Below are positions 1 through 8,061 of a stretch of DNA of 64,000 nucleotides, one piece after another. The stretch is from Haloglomus irregulare (GTDB lineage Archaea; Halobacteriota; Halobacteria; Halobacteriales; Haloarculaceae): assembly GCF_007421925.1 (NCBI RefSeq), contig NZ_QMDX01000013.1, forward strand, positions 1-64,000, read 5' to 3'. Positions within the stretch are counted from its first letter, which is position 1, and every line of letters begins with the position of its first letter. A program made the translations under genes and the position numbers. Under the pieces are notes generated by a model that worked only from the letters and a program-made list of their open reading frames with translations, did no database searches and was not told the origin of the DNA.

Positions 1-644
1 GATTCACTATATACGCCAACACACTAAGAGCAGAAAGTTCTAACGGTTACTATAGCATCATCAGTCACGACCTTCGAAACCCGTTACATGTCGCCGAGGC
101 GAGGGCGGAAATGGCTCGTGCCGACTGCGACAGCGAGCATCTCGCCGACGTGATCGACGCAGTTGATCGCTGTCAGACGTTAGTGGACGACACGCTGACA
201 TTGGCACGACAGGGCGAGCAGATCGGTGAGAGAGACCCCGTAGGACTCTCAGACGTGGCCGAGCAGAGTTGGCAGACTGTTATGACCGAATCGGCAGAGT
301 TGAGGACTGAGCCCGGGCTAACTATCCGGGCCGATAGGAGTAGCCTTCGACAGTTGCTCGAGAACTTGTGTCGTAATGCCGTTGAACACGGAGGTAGTGA
401 CGTAATCGTTCGTATTGGGGAGATGGATGGGGGATTCTTTGTAGCGGACACCGGCCCCGGAATCCTGGAGCCCGACCGCGGAGACGTGTTCGAGGCGGGG
501 TACTCAACTGCGGATGATGGGACTGGATTCGGCCTGCGAATAGTCAAGGAGATCACCGACGCTCACGGTTGGGAGATCAGCGTGACTGAGAGCTGGCAGG
601 GCGGGGCACGGTTCGAGATCACCGACGTTGAAAAGCACGTGTGA
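1..644 (+). CDS. sensor histidine kinase, C-terminal part (cut by window edge)
   Basis: The frame is open from the left edge, so only about 213 C-terminal residues are visible. Read from base 3, an H-box SHDLRNPL places the phospho-accepting histidine at 66-68, followed by a HisKA helical hairpin. The HATPase domain shows an N-box (NLCRNAVEH, from about 363), a G1 box DTGPGI (about 447) and a G2 box GTGFGLRIV (about 519). It should autophosphorylate in response to an unseen N-terminal sensor; haloarchaeal kinases of this type usually have PAS or GAF sensors. The response regulator is not adjacent. Base composition is AT-richer than the core genes to the right, in keeping with an accessory segment. 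Confidence 0.93.
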   Translation, partial: FTIYANTLRAESSNGYYSIISHDLRNPLHVAEARAEMARADCDSEHLADVIDAVDRCQTLVDDTLTLARQGEQIGERDPVGLSDVAEQSWQTVMTESAELRTEPGLTIRADRSSLRQLLENLCRNAVEHGGSDVIVRIGEMDGGFFVADTGPGILEPDRGDVFEAGYSTADDGTGFGLRIVKEITDAHGWEISVTESWQGGARFEITDVEKHV

Positions 645-726
645 CCGGCGGGCTATGCATTCAAGACGAGCGTGAAGAACTGTCACTCACGGAGCATTCG
701 AACAGCCCGTCGGCAGAACCCGACGT

Positions 727-966
727 TCAGTCCACGCGGACGTGCGGGTACTGGGTCGGTCGAACTTCGTCGGCACTCAGCCGCTCGGCGAGTTCGGGTG
801 AGACCTCGCAGTTGACATCCTCGAAGTTCTCGACGGACTCCACCGCGTGTCGGAGGGCGGTGTTGATCACCTCGGCGTCGGAGTCACAGTCCAAGGAGCC
901 TTTCGCCCGGTCGAGCAGCTTCTCCCGATCGCCAGTCGCACGCAGCGCGATGCGGTCGCGTTCCAT
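727..966 (-). CDS. small ribbon-helix-helix-like DNA-binding protein (79 aa)
   Basis: The start chosen is the ATG at 966-964. The frame stays open upstream, but that part overlaps palindromic sites and does not read like protein. Residues 5-10 (RIALRA) fit the DNA-contacting beta strand, and residues 13-45 (two amphipathic helices, DREKLLDRAK and then DAEVINTALRHAVE) fit an Arc/MetJ-type fold. The tail ends YPHVRVD. One palindrome ends 11 bases before the start codon and two more lie further upstream, so binding to its own control region is a natural inference. The fold call is by eye; the exact family is not recognised with certainty. Confidence 0.72.
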   Translation of the reverse strand: MERDRIALRATGDREKLLDRAKGSLDCDSDAEVINTALRHAVESVENFEDVNCEVSPELAERLSADEVRPTQYPHVRVD

Positions 967-976
967 ACAGAAGGCG

Positions 977-988
977 CTGTGAACACAG
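977..988. promoter_or_regulatory. palindromic operator candidate 1
   Basis: CTGTGAACACAG: inverted arms CTGTG/CACAG around a central AA. It lies 11 bases before the start codon of the 79-aa ribbon-helix-helix-like gene, overlapping the place where a ribosome site or leader would be, so a bound protein would block expression. Identical to the copy at 1124. Confidence 0.6.
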
Positions 989-1123
989 GGTCCAGCAACG
1001 ACCGCTGAACCGGGGGCAACCCGTCCATCGCGATCTGCGCGAGTAACTCGAGCCCCTATCTCCCGATAAAGAGGGCCGCGCATCGAGGTCGGCGTCGCCT
1101 CAATCCCGCTCGATACCCCCGAT

Positions 1124-1135
1124 CTGTGAACACAG
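1124..1135. promoter_or_regulatory. palindromic operator candidate 2
   Basis: A second exact copy of CTGTGAACACAG, 147 bases from the first, measured core to core. That spacing is close to 14 turns of B-DNA, which would suit looping between bound proteins (inference). Confidence 0.58.
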
Positions 1136-1154
1136 TCTGCGGGAGTCACGAACG

Positions 1155-1174
1155 CCCGATGTGAACACATCGGG
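1155..1174. promoter_or_regulatory. palindromic operator candidate 3, extended arms
   Basis: The same TGTG-AA-CACA core extended to a perfect 9-base inverted repeat (CCCGATGTG, AA, CACATCGGG). It lies 35 bases core to core from site 2. The longer symmetry makes this the strongest candidate binding site of the three. Confidence 0.6.
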
Positions 1175-1345
1175 AGTATCGCCGAGGAGCTGTACCATCG
1201 TGGGTGCAGCTATGGGGGGACTATCGGTGAAGTCGTCTCCAGCGAATTTCTTCTTGACTGTTCGCTCCAACATAATCCCGGAGAACTCTGTTCATATGCG
1301 GGACAGCAGCGGGGAAGATGAGAATCCATGTAAGCACCAATACAG

Positions 1346-1740
1346 CTAAGATACGATGTGGGAAGATTCGGGCAAACATAAACGCCCTATTTCTTTAAGT
1401 ACTTGTCGTATTGTTGTATCAGCGCCCTCCTCGGGCCCGTGCTTGGGGAAGCACTGCTGACATGGTGAGTGGAAGGCGAGCAGGCCACCGGTGACGGGCT
1501 CGGGCCGCCAGTCACTGTCGGTGCGGCTACAGGCCGGTTCGAGGTCGCTCCCGGAGCGCCGCCGCTGCTCGGCGCCCGTGGCGAGCACCCCACCCCCTCG
1601 TCACAGGCGTAGCACTGCTGACCGTCCTCGAGAATGTGCTCCCCACACTAGTCGCAGATGGGGAGTGGAAGCTGGTCGGAATCGAAGCGAACAGCCTCAG
1701 ACACCGGGACCACTCCGGGGTCGTAGAGACTCGTCAGAGA
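1346..1740 (-). pseudogene. decayed zinc-ribbon (CxxC) protein gene
   Basis: Read leftwards from about 1735, one frame gives a protein-like run ending LPLPICD, then an in-frame TAG, then CGEHILEDGQQCYACDEGVG. The next part continues in another frame from about 1588 (DLEPACSRTDSDWRPEP, then FHSPCQQCFPKHGPEEG and QVLKEIGR before the stop). The spacing of the cysteine pairs (CD-stop-CG, CYAC, CQQC) suggests a zinc-binding protein broken by one nonsense change and one frameshift. It begins about 25 bases beyond the 3' end of tRNA-Ala(GGC), a usual landing place for integrating elements. Its original function is not recognised. Confidence 0.5.
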
Positions 1741-1761
1741 GGCTGTACCGCAGTAACTCGA

Positions 1762-1833
1762 TGGACTCGCCGGGATTTGAACCCGGGGCCTTCCCCGTGC
1801 CAGGGGGATGATCTACCGCTGATCTACGAGCCC
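1762..1833 (-). tRNA. tRNA-Ala (anticodon GGC)
   Basis: Read on the minus strand this is a 72-base cloverleaf without encoded CCA. The acceptor stem GGGCTCG pairs with CGAGTCC and includes the G3:U70 pair that marks alanine tRNAs. The anticodon stem TCCCC/GGGGA encloses the loop CTGGCAC (anticodon GGC, U33 in place). The T arm has GTTCAAATC. It decodes GCC, a heavily used codon in this GC-rich genome. Left of its 3' end the sequence is accessory in character. Confidence 0.96.
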
Positions 1834-2126
1834 TCGCACCCGTTTCTGGTCCAGCCGCGGGGATAAACCCATCGTCATCCGCCGCGTTCGTAGGGCAACA
1901 ACGGAAACGGTTTAATCCGTGAGCGAGGAGTTCCCGACGGGAACAGCACAGCCGCATATCCGACCTGCCGCCCGTTCGGGCGGCTTGGGAGTGCGGCGGT
2001 GCAGGCCGACAGCGACGCGACGCCGCACCGGCCACGGCATCGCGGCCCTCGCGGGCGGCACCACGCGGTGCACGCCATTGGGCCAGCGGCTCGTGCGGTT
2101 CCAATCAGACAGCTACGAGTATACAC
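1834..2126. other. intergenic region with hairpins before rps15
   Basis: No gene is seen. A TATA-like patch (GGTTTAATCC, about 1909-1918) is followed by two perfect inverted repeats on the plus strand: GTTCCC-GAC-GGGAAC (1930-1944) and GCCGCCC-GTTC-GGGCGGC (1967-1984). Further GC-rich complementary segments follow up to about 2070. This could be a long structured leader of the rps15 operon or an unannotated small RNA; the sequence alone does not decide. Confidence 0.4.
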
Positions 2127-2591
2127 ATGGCACGAATGCACACCCGCCGTCGCGGCTCGTCCGGTTCGGACAAGCCCGCGACCGACGAACCGCCGGAGTG
2201 GAGCGACGTGGACGAGGACGCCATCGAGGAGCGCGTCGTCGAACTCGCGGAACAGGGGCACGACCCGTCCCAGATCGGCATGAAGCTGCGCGACGAGGGC
2301 GTCCAGGGGACACCGATCCCCGACGTCAAGCTCGCAACGGGCAAGAAGGTCACCGAGATCCTCGAGGAGCACGACGCCGACCCCGAGATCCCGGAGGACC
2401 TCTACAACCTGCTCGAGCGCGCCGTGCGCCTGCGAGCCCACATGGACGAGCACCCCGGCGACGCACAGAACAAGCGCGCGCTCCAGAACACCGAGTCCAA
2501 GATCCGCCGCCTCGCGAACTACTACCGCGGCGACCAGATCGACGAGTCGTTCGCCTACACGCACGAGCGAGCGAAGGAGCTCGTCGAGTAA
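2127..2591 (+). CDS. rps15: 30S ribosomal protein S15 (uS15)
   Basis: This is a complete 154-residue archaeal/eukaryotic-type S15, starting MARMHTRRRGSSGSDKP. The central part (PEIPEDLYNLLERAVRLRAH) and the conserved end with KIRRLANYYRG are typical of uS15, which binds 16S rRNA helices 20-22 and helps fold the small-subunit platform. The archaeal N-terminal extension is present. It is the first gene of a run in which rps15, a RecJ-like gene, pcc1 and rps3ae follow with short gaps or overlaps, so they are probably co-transcribed. A structured region lies just upstream. Confidence 0.97.
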   Translation: MARMHTRRRGSSGSDKPATDEPPEWSDVDEDAIEERVVELAEQGHDPSQIGMKLRDEGVQGTPIPDVKLATGKKVTEILEEHDADPEIPEDLYNLLERAVRLRAHMDEHPGDAQNKRALQNTESKIRRLANYYRGDQIDESFAYTHERAKELVE

Positions 2592-2611
2592 CCACCACAC
2601 CACATCCACCG

Positions 2612-3814
2612 ATGGCTGCTGCAGACCCCTCGACGCCCGCCCCCGGCGAGAGCGTCGCCGCCGTCTGCCGCGACGCCGGCCTCGTCCGGCTCGTGGCGAC
2701 GAACGACGGCGACGCCGTCGCCGCGGCGGGCGTCCTCGCACGGGCGCTCGCAGCGGCCGGAACACCGTTCCAGGCCTCCGTGCGACCGTTTCCGGGCGAA
2801 GCGCTCGGCGGCGGCACGGACGCGGACGCGACGGTGACGGTCGGCGCGGCCGGCGGTGACGCCGCGTTACCCGACCACCCGGCGAGCCCGGCGGCCTACG
2901 CGGCCGCCCGGGAGCTGGCACCCGGCGCCGCCGACCCGACGCTCGCGCTTGCGGGCGTGCTGGCGGCCGGCGCTACCCCGGGCGACGACCCGACGCTCGC
3001 CGAGGACGGAACCACGGCGGACAGGGTCCGCGAGGACGCCCACGCGGCCGGCTGCGAACGCCGACCCGGTGTCGGGGTCCCGACGACGGACCTCGCCGAC
3101 GGGCTGGCGCACACGACGCTCGTCCACACGCCCGACTCGGGCGAGCGGGCGGCGTACCGGGCGGCGCTCGACGACCGGGACCTGCCGGCCGAACGGACGC
3201 CGGAGACGTCGGGCGATGCCGACCGCCGGCTGGCGTCGTTGCTGGCGTTCGACGCCGTCCGGTCCGGCGCGGCGCCACCCCGTGCCGCCGACGCGGTCGA
3301 GCGCGCGCTCCGGCCCCGCGCCGGCGGCGGGTGCCCGTTCGCGACGGTCGAGGGGTACGGCGACGTGCTCGACGCGACGGCCCGCCGCGCCCCGGGAACG
3401 GGGCTGGCGCTAGCGCTGGGGCACGACGCCCACGACGCCGCGCTCGACGCGTGGCGCGACCACGCCGGTGCCGCGCACCGCGCGGTCGCGGCCGCCGACA
3501 TGAGCCGGTACGAGGGGCTCGTTGCCGTCGTCACGCGGAGCGGTCCCGTGACGACGGTCGCCCGGCTGGTCCGTGACTTCCGGTCGCGCGAACCCGCCGT
3601 CCTCGCGGTCGGGGACGGCGAGGCCGCGGCGGCCGGCGACGACGTCGACGTCGGCGGCCCGCTGCGGGCGGCCACGACGGCCGCCGGCGCACCCCGGGCC
3701 GCCCCGGGGGCGGCGGTTGCGTCGAGCATCGAGCGGGGCGACACGGCGTACGCACGGCTGGACACGAGCGACCCCGCCGGCTGCATCGACGCGTTCCGGG
3801 AGGGGCAGACATGA
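2612..3814 (+). CDS. RecJ-like (DHH family) protein, probably catalytically reduced
   Basis: 400 residues. The ATG at 2612 follows the rps15 stop by 20 bases. The N-terminal region (LVATNDGDAVAAAGVLARAL) has the layout of the first DHH-family motif of RecJ/Cdc45-type phosphoesterases, but the acidic and histidine residues of the DHH signature are largely missing. No GGG-H-type DHHA1 motif is evident either; the C-terminal half is alanine- and glycine-rich. Haloarchaea carry a RecJ-like gene at this position between rps15 and pcc1, and some members of the family associate with GINS at the replication fork. Enzyme activity is doubtful from the sequence. It overlaps pcc1 by four bases (ATGA). 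Confidence 0.7.
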   Translation: MAAADPSTPAPGESVAAVCRDAGLVRLVATNDGDAVAAAGVLARALAAAGTPFQASVRPFPGEALGGGTDADATVTVGAAGGDAALPDHPASPAAYAAARELAPGAADPTLALAGVLAAGATPGDDPTLAEDGTTADRVREDAHAAGCERRPGVGVPTTDLADGLAHTTLVHTPDSGERAAYRAALDDRDLPAERTPETSGDADRRLASLLAFDAVRSGAAPPRAADAVERALRPRAGGGCPFATVEGYGDVLDATARRAPGTGLALALGHDAHDAALDAWRDHAGAAHRAVAAADMSRYEGLVAVVTRSGPVTTVARLVRDFRSREPAVLAVGDGEAAAAGDDVDVGGPLRAATTAAGAPRAAPGAAVASSIERGDTAYARLDTSDPAGCIDAFREGQT

Positions 3815-4194
3815 CCGGGCCCGACGACGGGGCCGGCGACGGCCTCAAGCGGACGACCGTCCGGACGCGCCACGACGACCCTGCGGTCGTCGCCGCGGCG
3901 GTCCGGCCGGACAACACCGACGCGATGCGGACGACGGTCGGGGCCGACGACGGCTACGTCCTGACCCGCATCGAGCGGCCGACGACCGGCGGCCTGCGGT
4001 CGACCGTCGACGACTACGTGGTCAACTGCCGCGTAGCCGAGACGGTCGCCGCCATCGCGCGCGGCGAGGTGCCGACGGGCGTCGACGGCGGTCGCGCCGA
4101 CGGTGGCAGCGTGGACACGACGGCGAGCGAGCGGACGGCATCGCGCGGCAGGAACGACAGCGACATCAGCACACACGACACACACGACATATGA
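3811..4194 (+). CDS. pcc1: KEOPS complex subunit Pcc1
   Basis: 127 residues. The start overlaps the stop of the RecJ-like gene (ATGA) and its own stop overlaps the rps3ae start (ATGA), giving tight translational coupling. The first 80-90 residues match Pcc1: a beta-alpha fold with TVGADDGYVLTRIE and a final helix around VVNCRVAETVAAIARG. Pcc1 is the dimerising subunit of KEOPS, which makes t6A at position 37 of ANN-decoding tRNAs together with Kae1, Bud32 and Cgi121. Residues from about 90 on are a low-complexity tail rich in Asp, Gly, Ser and Thr, longer than usual for this small protein. Sitting between ribosomal genes links it to translation. Confidence 0.9.
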   Translation: MTGPDDGAGDGLKRTTVRTRHDDPAVVAAAVRPDNTDAMRTTVGADDGYVLTRIERPTTGGLRSTVDDYVVNCRVAETVAAIARGEVPTGVDGGRADGGSVDTTASERTASRGRNDSDISTHDTHDI

Positions 4195-4826
4195 GCGAAC
4201 GAAGCGTCGACCGACAGAAGCAGGAGAAGCGGTGGTACACCGTGCTCGCGCCGGAGCAGTTCGACCGGCAGGAGCTCGGCGGCACCCCCGCGGAGGAACC
4301 GGAACAGCTCTACGAGCGAACCATCGAGACCACGCTCGGCGAACTGGAGAACGACGCCAGCGAGAACAACACCAAGCTGACGTTCCAGATCAACGATGTC
4401 GGCTCGGACTCGGCGTACACGGAGTTCATCAAGCACGAGCTCACCCGTGACTACCTCCGCTCGCTGGTCCGCCGTGGCTCCTCGAAGATCGCCACCTACC
4501 AGACCGTGCTGTCGACGGACGACTACCGCGTCCAGATCCAGCCGGTCGCGTTCACGACCAAGAAGGCCGACCACTCCCAGGAGAAGGCGATCCGCCGGAC
4601 GATGATCGACCTGACCCGCGAGGCGGCGGAGGACCGCACCTTCGAGGAGCTCGTCGACGCGGTCGTCAACGGCCAGCTCTCCTCGGCCATCTACGCCGAG
4701 GCCAAGACCATCTACCCGGTCCGCCGGGTCGAGGTCCAGAAGATGACCCTCGAGGCCCGGCCGGAGACGGTCGCGGAGGAGGAGGAGACCGCCGTCGCCG
4801 TCGAGGACGAGGACATCGAGGCCTGA
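4191..4826 (+). CDS. rps3ae: 30S ribosomal protein S3ae (eS1)
   Basis: 211 residues, starting MSERSVDRQKQEKRWYTV, with the conserved KRWYTVLAP start and the core GRT-like block around YLRSLVRRGSSKIATYQTV. It ends in a very acidic tail, as in other haloarchaeal S3ae proteins. eS1 sits at the mRNA exit side of the archaeal and eukaryotic small subunit. The ATG overlaps the pcc1 stop by four bases, so it is the last gene of the rps15 operon. The next gene is convergent, 33 bases away. Confidence 0.97.
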   Translation: MSERSVDRQKQEKRWYTVLAPEQFDRQELGGTPAEEPEQLYERTIETTLGELENDASENNTKLTFQINDVGSDSAYTEFIKHELTRDYLRSLVRRGSSKIATYQTVLSTDDYRVQIQPVAFTTKKADHSQEKAIRRTMIDLTREAAEDRTFEELVDAVVNGQLSSAIYAEAKTIYPVRRVEVQKMTLEARPETVAEEEETAVAVEDEDIEA

Positions 4827-4859
4827 CCCCGCGTTTCTCCCGTTCCGCCCGCCGAGTGG

Positions 4860-5276
4860 CTACTCCGTGACGACGACGGTCCCCTTCATCCCGGCCGCCT
4901 CGTGCGGGATGCAGTAGTACCGGTACTCGCCGGGCACCTCGAAGGTGTAGCTGTACGTCTCCCCGGGGCGAACGTTCCCCTCGTCGGGCCAGTTCGAGAC
5001 GGCCTCCTTCTGGGAGGCCGCGCCGCCCGAGGCGAAGTACGCCGCGTCCTCGGGGATCATGTTCCCGTAGGCGGTGACGCTGTGGCCCCGGCTGCCGCTG
5101 TTCCCCCAGACGACCGTGTCGCCGACGCTGGCCTCGAACTCGACCGGCTGGAAGGCGTTATGGACCATTCCAACGTCGTACGCCGTCTCGGAGAGCGAGC
5201 CGCCCGCGGCGCCACAGCCGGCGAGCCCGACCGCGGCCGCGGCACCCGCCGTCGCGAGGAACGTGCGTCTGTCCAT
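4860..5276 (-). CDS. halocyanin, type 1 copper lipoprotein
   Basis: 138 residues from the ATG at 5276; a GTG one codon earlier is possible. A Tat-type signal (DRRTFLATAG) leads into a lipobox LAGC, with Cys21 the likely lipid-anchored residue. The plastocyanin-like fold shows all four copper ligands: His65 (RGHSVTAY), and Cys122, His125 and Met130 in YYCIPHEAAGM. Halocyanins are membrane-anchored, extracellular-facing electron carriers that replace cytochrome c in haloarchaeal respiration. It is convergent with rps3ae and divergent from the G1P dehydrogenase gene. Confidence 0.93.
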   Translation of the reverse strand: MDRRTFLATAGAAAAVGLAGCGAAGGSLSETAYDVGMVHNAFQPVEFEASVGDTVVWGNSGSRGHSVTAYGNMIPEDAAYFASGGAASQKEAVSNWPDEGNVRPGETYSYTFEVPGEYRYYCIPHEAAGMKGTVVVTE

Positions 5277-5382
5277 CACTTTACTGTAGGGCCCCAGCGC
5301 TCTTAGGCGGCGTGGTTCCGGCGTCGGGCGCCGGGGGACGGCGGTGCCGAACGTTTACGCCGACGGACCCACCACGGAGGAT

Positions 5383-6450
5383 ATGTTCGAGAAGTCGACG
5401 TGGATCCGGCTGCCCCGGAACGTGGTGGTGGGGCACGGCGTCCTCGGCCGGGTACGCGAGGCGGTCGACGACCTCTATCTGGACGGGACCCCGCTGCTCG
5501 TCACCTCGCCGACGCCGTACGAGCTCGCCGGGGAGCGGGTGGCGACGCAGTTCGAGGCCGCCGGGGTCGAGCCGGAGACGACGGTCGTCGAGGAGGCGTC
5601 GTTCGGCGCCGTCGAGCAGGTGATGGCGGCCGCGGGGGAGGCCGACGCGGACTTCCTCATCGGCATCGGCGGCGGCAAGCCCATCGACATCGCGAAGATG
5701 GCCGCCGACGAGTTGGATCTGGCGCTCGTCTCGGTCCCGACGGCGGCGAGCCACGACGGCATCGTCTCGGGGCGCGGCTCGGTACCGGAGGGCGACACGC
5801 GCCACTCCGTCGCCGCGGACCCGCCCCTGGCGGTCGTGGCGGACACGGAGCTGCTGTCGGCGGCGCCCTGGCGCCTGACGACCGCCGGCTGCGCCGACAT
5901 CATCTCCAACTACACCGCGGTGAAGGACTGGCAGCTGGCCCACCGGCTGAAGAACGTCGAGTACAGCGAGTACGCCGGCGCGCTCAGCCAGATGACCGCC
6001 GAGATGCTGGTCGAGCGCGCCGACTCCATCAAGCGGGGGCTGGAGGAGTCCGCCTGGATCGTCGTGAAGGCGCTGGTCTCCTCGGGCGTGGCGATGTCCA
6101 TCGCGGGCTCCTCGCGGCCGGCGTCGGGCGCCGAGCATCTCATCTCGCACCAGCTCGACCGCATCGCCCCCGGCACGGCGCTCCACGGCCACCAGGTCGG
6201 GGTCGCCTCGGTCGTCACCGAGTACCTCCACTCGGGGACGGACGGGGAGTGGCGCTCCGTCCGCGCGGCGCTGGAGAGCCTCGGGGCGCCGACGGACGCG
6301 GCCGAACTCGGGATAGAGGACGGGGCGTTCCTCGAGGCGGTGACGACCGCCCACACCATCCGGAACCGCTACACCATCCTCGGCGACGGCGTCGACGAGC
6401 GCGCCGCCCGCGAGGCCGCCACCGTCACGGGCGTCATCGGCGGCGACTGA
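5383..6450 (+). CDS. egsA: sn-glycerol-1-phosphate dehydrogenase
   Basis: 355 residues. The ATG at 5383 is preferred over a GTG at 5344 because the family normally starts near MFEKSTWIRLP and a GGAGG lies just before it. The enzyme reduces dihydroxyacetone phosphate to sn-glycerol-1-phosphate, the stereospecific backbone of archaeal ether lipids. The nucleotide-binding motif GIGGGKPID is at 95-103. The likely zinc ligands of this iron-alcohol-dehydrogenase-like family are Asp172 (CADIISN), His252 (AEHLISHQLD) and His268 (ALHGHQVG). Length and motifs are normal, so the gene looks functional. Confidence 0.96.
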   Translation: MFEKSTWIRLPRNVVVGHGVLGRVREAVDDLYLDGTPLLVTSPTPYELAGERVATQFEAAGVEPETTVVEEASFGAVEQVMAAAGEADADFLIGIGGGKPIDIAKMAADELDLALVSVPTAASHDGIVSGRGSVPEGDTRHSVAADPPLAVVADTELLSAAPWRLTTAGCADIISNYTAVKDWQLAHRLKNVEYSEYAGALSQMTAEMLVERADSIKRGLEESAWIVVKALVSSGVAMSIAGSSRPASGAEHLISHQLDRIAPGTALHGHQVGVASVVTEYLHSGTDGEWRSVRAALESLGAPTDAAELGIEDGAFLEAVTTAHTIRNRYTILGDGVDERAAREAATVTGVIGGD

Positions 6451-6612
6451 CGGCGACTCGCCGCGCTGCGGCAACGGGTCGTACCTCCGGAGCCACGGAT
6501 GCCAGCATATCGCCCGGATGGCGTGGACGCCGAGCAGCCGGAGTGCCGCGCACGTATCGCCTACGAGGGCGAGTACCTCCCCTGCAGGGAGTGGTGAGCG
6601 CCGGGGGCGGCC

Positions 6613-8061
6613 TCACTCCGCCCCGGGGTACGACCAGGGGTTCGCCCGCTCGTACGCCGCGGCCAGCGAGAGCAGGCGCTCCTCGTCGTAGCGGTGCCCG
6701 ACCAGCTGCAGCCCGACCGGGAGCCCGTCGTCGGTGAGCCCGGCCGGCACCGTTACGGCCGGGTGACCACTCATGTTGAACGGCCAGGAGAGCATCCAGT
6801 CCATCGGCAGGCCGGAGACGTTCTCGCCGTCGATCTCGGTGGGGAAGTCGGCGCCGTTCGGAAGCGGCGGCGTCGCCAGGACGGGCACCGCCAGCGCGTC
6901 CAGTCCGTCCAGCGTATCCTCGACCGCGTCGTAGAACGCCGTCCGGCCGACGTTGGCGTCCATGTAGTCGTCGGCACCGTGCCCCCGGCCCATCCCGAGC
7001 GTGTTCAGCAGCGACGGGGGGACGTCGCCGGCGTGCTCGCCCTCGATATCCAGCTCCGGATGCTCGTCCTCCAGTCGGTCGACGATGGTGGCGAAGTAGA
7101 CGGTCGCCTGCTTCCCGTAGTCGAATGTCATGTCGGGCTTGGAGGGGCCGCCGACCGTGACGTCCGCGACGGCGGTGCCCGCATCCGCGAGCGCGTCGAC
7201 GGCGGTGCCACAGACCGTCCGCACCGACTCCTCGACGGCGAAGCGGTCGAGGTCCGGCGTGTAGCCGACGGCGAACGCCCCTGCCGGGACGCCCGCGGTG
7301 GCCGCGTCGTGGTAGTCCCCCTCCGCGGGGACGGAGAACGGGTCCACGTCGGACTGGCCGGCGAGGGCGTCGAGCATGAGGCCGGCGTCCTCGACGGTCC
7401 GGGCCATCGGCCCGAGCACGCCGAACGGGGAGTGCGAGTAGAACGCGTCCGGCCGGGTCTGCTTCGGGACGAGGCCGAAGGAGGGCTTGACCGAGACGAC
7501 CCCGCAGCAGGAGGCCGGGTTCCGCAGCGAGCCGCCGACGTCGCTCCCCGTCGCGAGGGCGGTCAGGCCGTCGGCCAGCGCGGCCGCCGAGCCGCCGGAG
7601 GAGCCGCCCGCGTTCCGGTCCGGGTCGAACGGCGTCCCCGTCGGACCCTGGAGTTCGTTGTACGTCAGCGGCGTGTGCCCGAGTTCCGGCGTGTTGGTGG
7701 TGCCGACGATGACGGCGCCAGCCGCCTCCAGCCGCCGGACGGTGACCGTCGTCTCCTCGGCGACGTTGTCCGAGAGGGGTTCCAGGCCGTACGTGTTGCG
7801 GACACCCTCGATATGCTCCGTGAGGTCCTTCACTGCCAGTGGGACGCCCGCGAGCGGGCCGGGGTCCTCGCCGCGCTCGATCTGTGCGTCGACCTCGCGG
7901 GCGCGTTCGCGGGCACGGTCCTCGAGCACGGTGACGAAGGCGTTGGTCACGTCGGCGCGCTCGGCGATGCGGTCGAGGAACGGCTCGACGACCTCGGTGG
8001 CCGACCGGTCGCCCGCCCGGACCGCGCGGGCGATGTCGGCGGCTGGCTGGAAGGGTGTCAC
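6613..8061 (-). CDS. amidase, amidase-signature family
   Basis: 482 residues with the full amidase-signature catalytic set: Lys78 (PLAVKDL), cis-Ser154 in AGGSSGGSAAAL and nucleophile Ser178 in SDVGGSLRNPA. The 76- and 24-residue spacings match the family. The C-terminal part has the usual HPAVTVPAGL block. It hydrolyses an unknown amide; it is not next to the gatABC genes, and the position 116-120 and tail differ from GatA, so a stand-alone catabolic amidase is more likely than the tRNA amidotransferase. It is a single gene with divergent or unrelated neighbours. Confidence 0.9.
   Translation of the reverse strand: MTPFQPAADIARAVRAGDRSATEVVEPFLDRIAERADVTNAFVTVLEDRARERAREVDAQIERGEDPGPLAGVPLAVKDLTEHIEGVRNTYGLEPLSDNVAEETTVTVRRLEAAGAVIVGTTNTPELGHTPLTYNELQGPTGTPFDPDRNAGGSSGGSAAALADGLTALATGSDVGGSLRNPASCCGVVSVKPSFGLVPKQTRPDAFYSHSPFGVLGPMARTVEDAGLMLDALAGQSDVDPFSVPAEGDYHDAATAGVPAGAFAVGYTPDLDRFAVEESVRTVCGTAVDALADAGTAVADVTVGGPSKPDMTFDYGKQATVYFATIVDRLEDEHPELDIEGEHAGDVPPSLLNTLGMGRGHGADDYMDANVGRTAFYDAVEDTLDGLDALAVPVLATPPLPNGADFPTEIDGENVSGLPMDWMLSWPFNMSGHPAVTVPAGLTDDGLPVGLQLVGHRYDEERLLSLAAAYERANPWSYPGAE

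Larger units (their letters stand above)
967..1344. other. non-coding region with three palindromic sites
   Basis: No convincing gene is seen on either strand. The stretch holds three palindromes sharing the core TGTGAACACA, listed separately. The right part (1250-1344) is AT-rich and adjoins a decayed gene. Confidence 0.6.

Noticed and set aside
4170-4192. ACACACGAC-type short tandem repeat at the end of pcc1
   Set aside because: Only two imperfect units, within a coding tail; no sign of a functional repeat or CRISPR.
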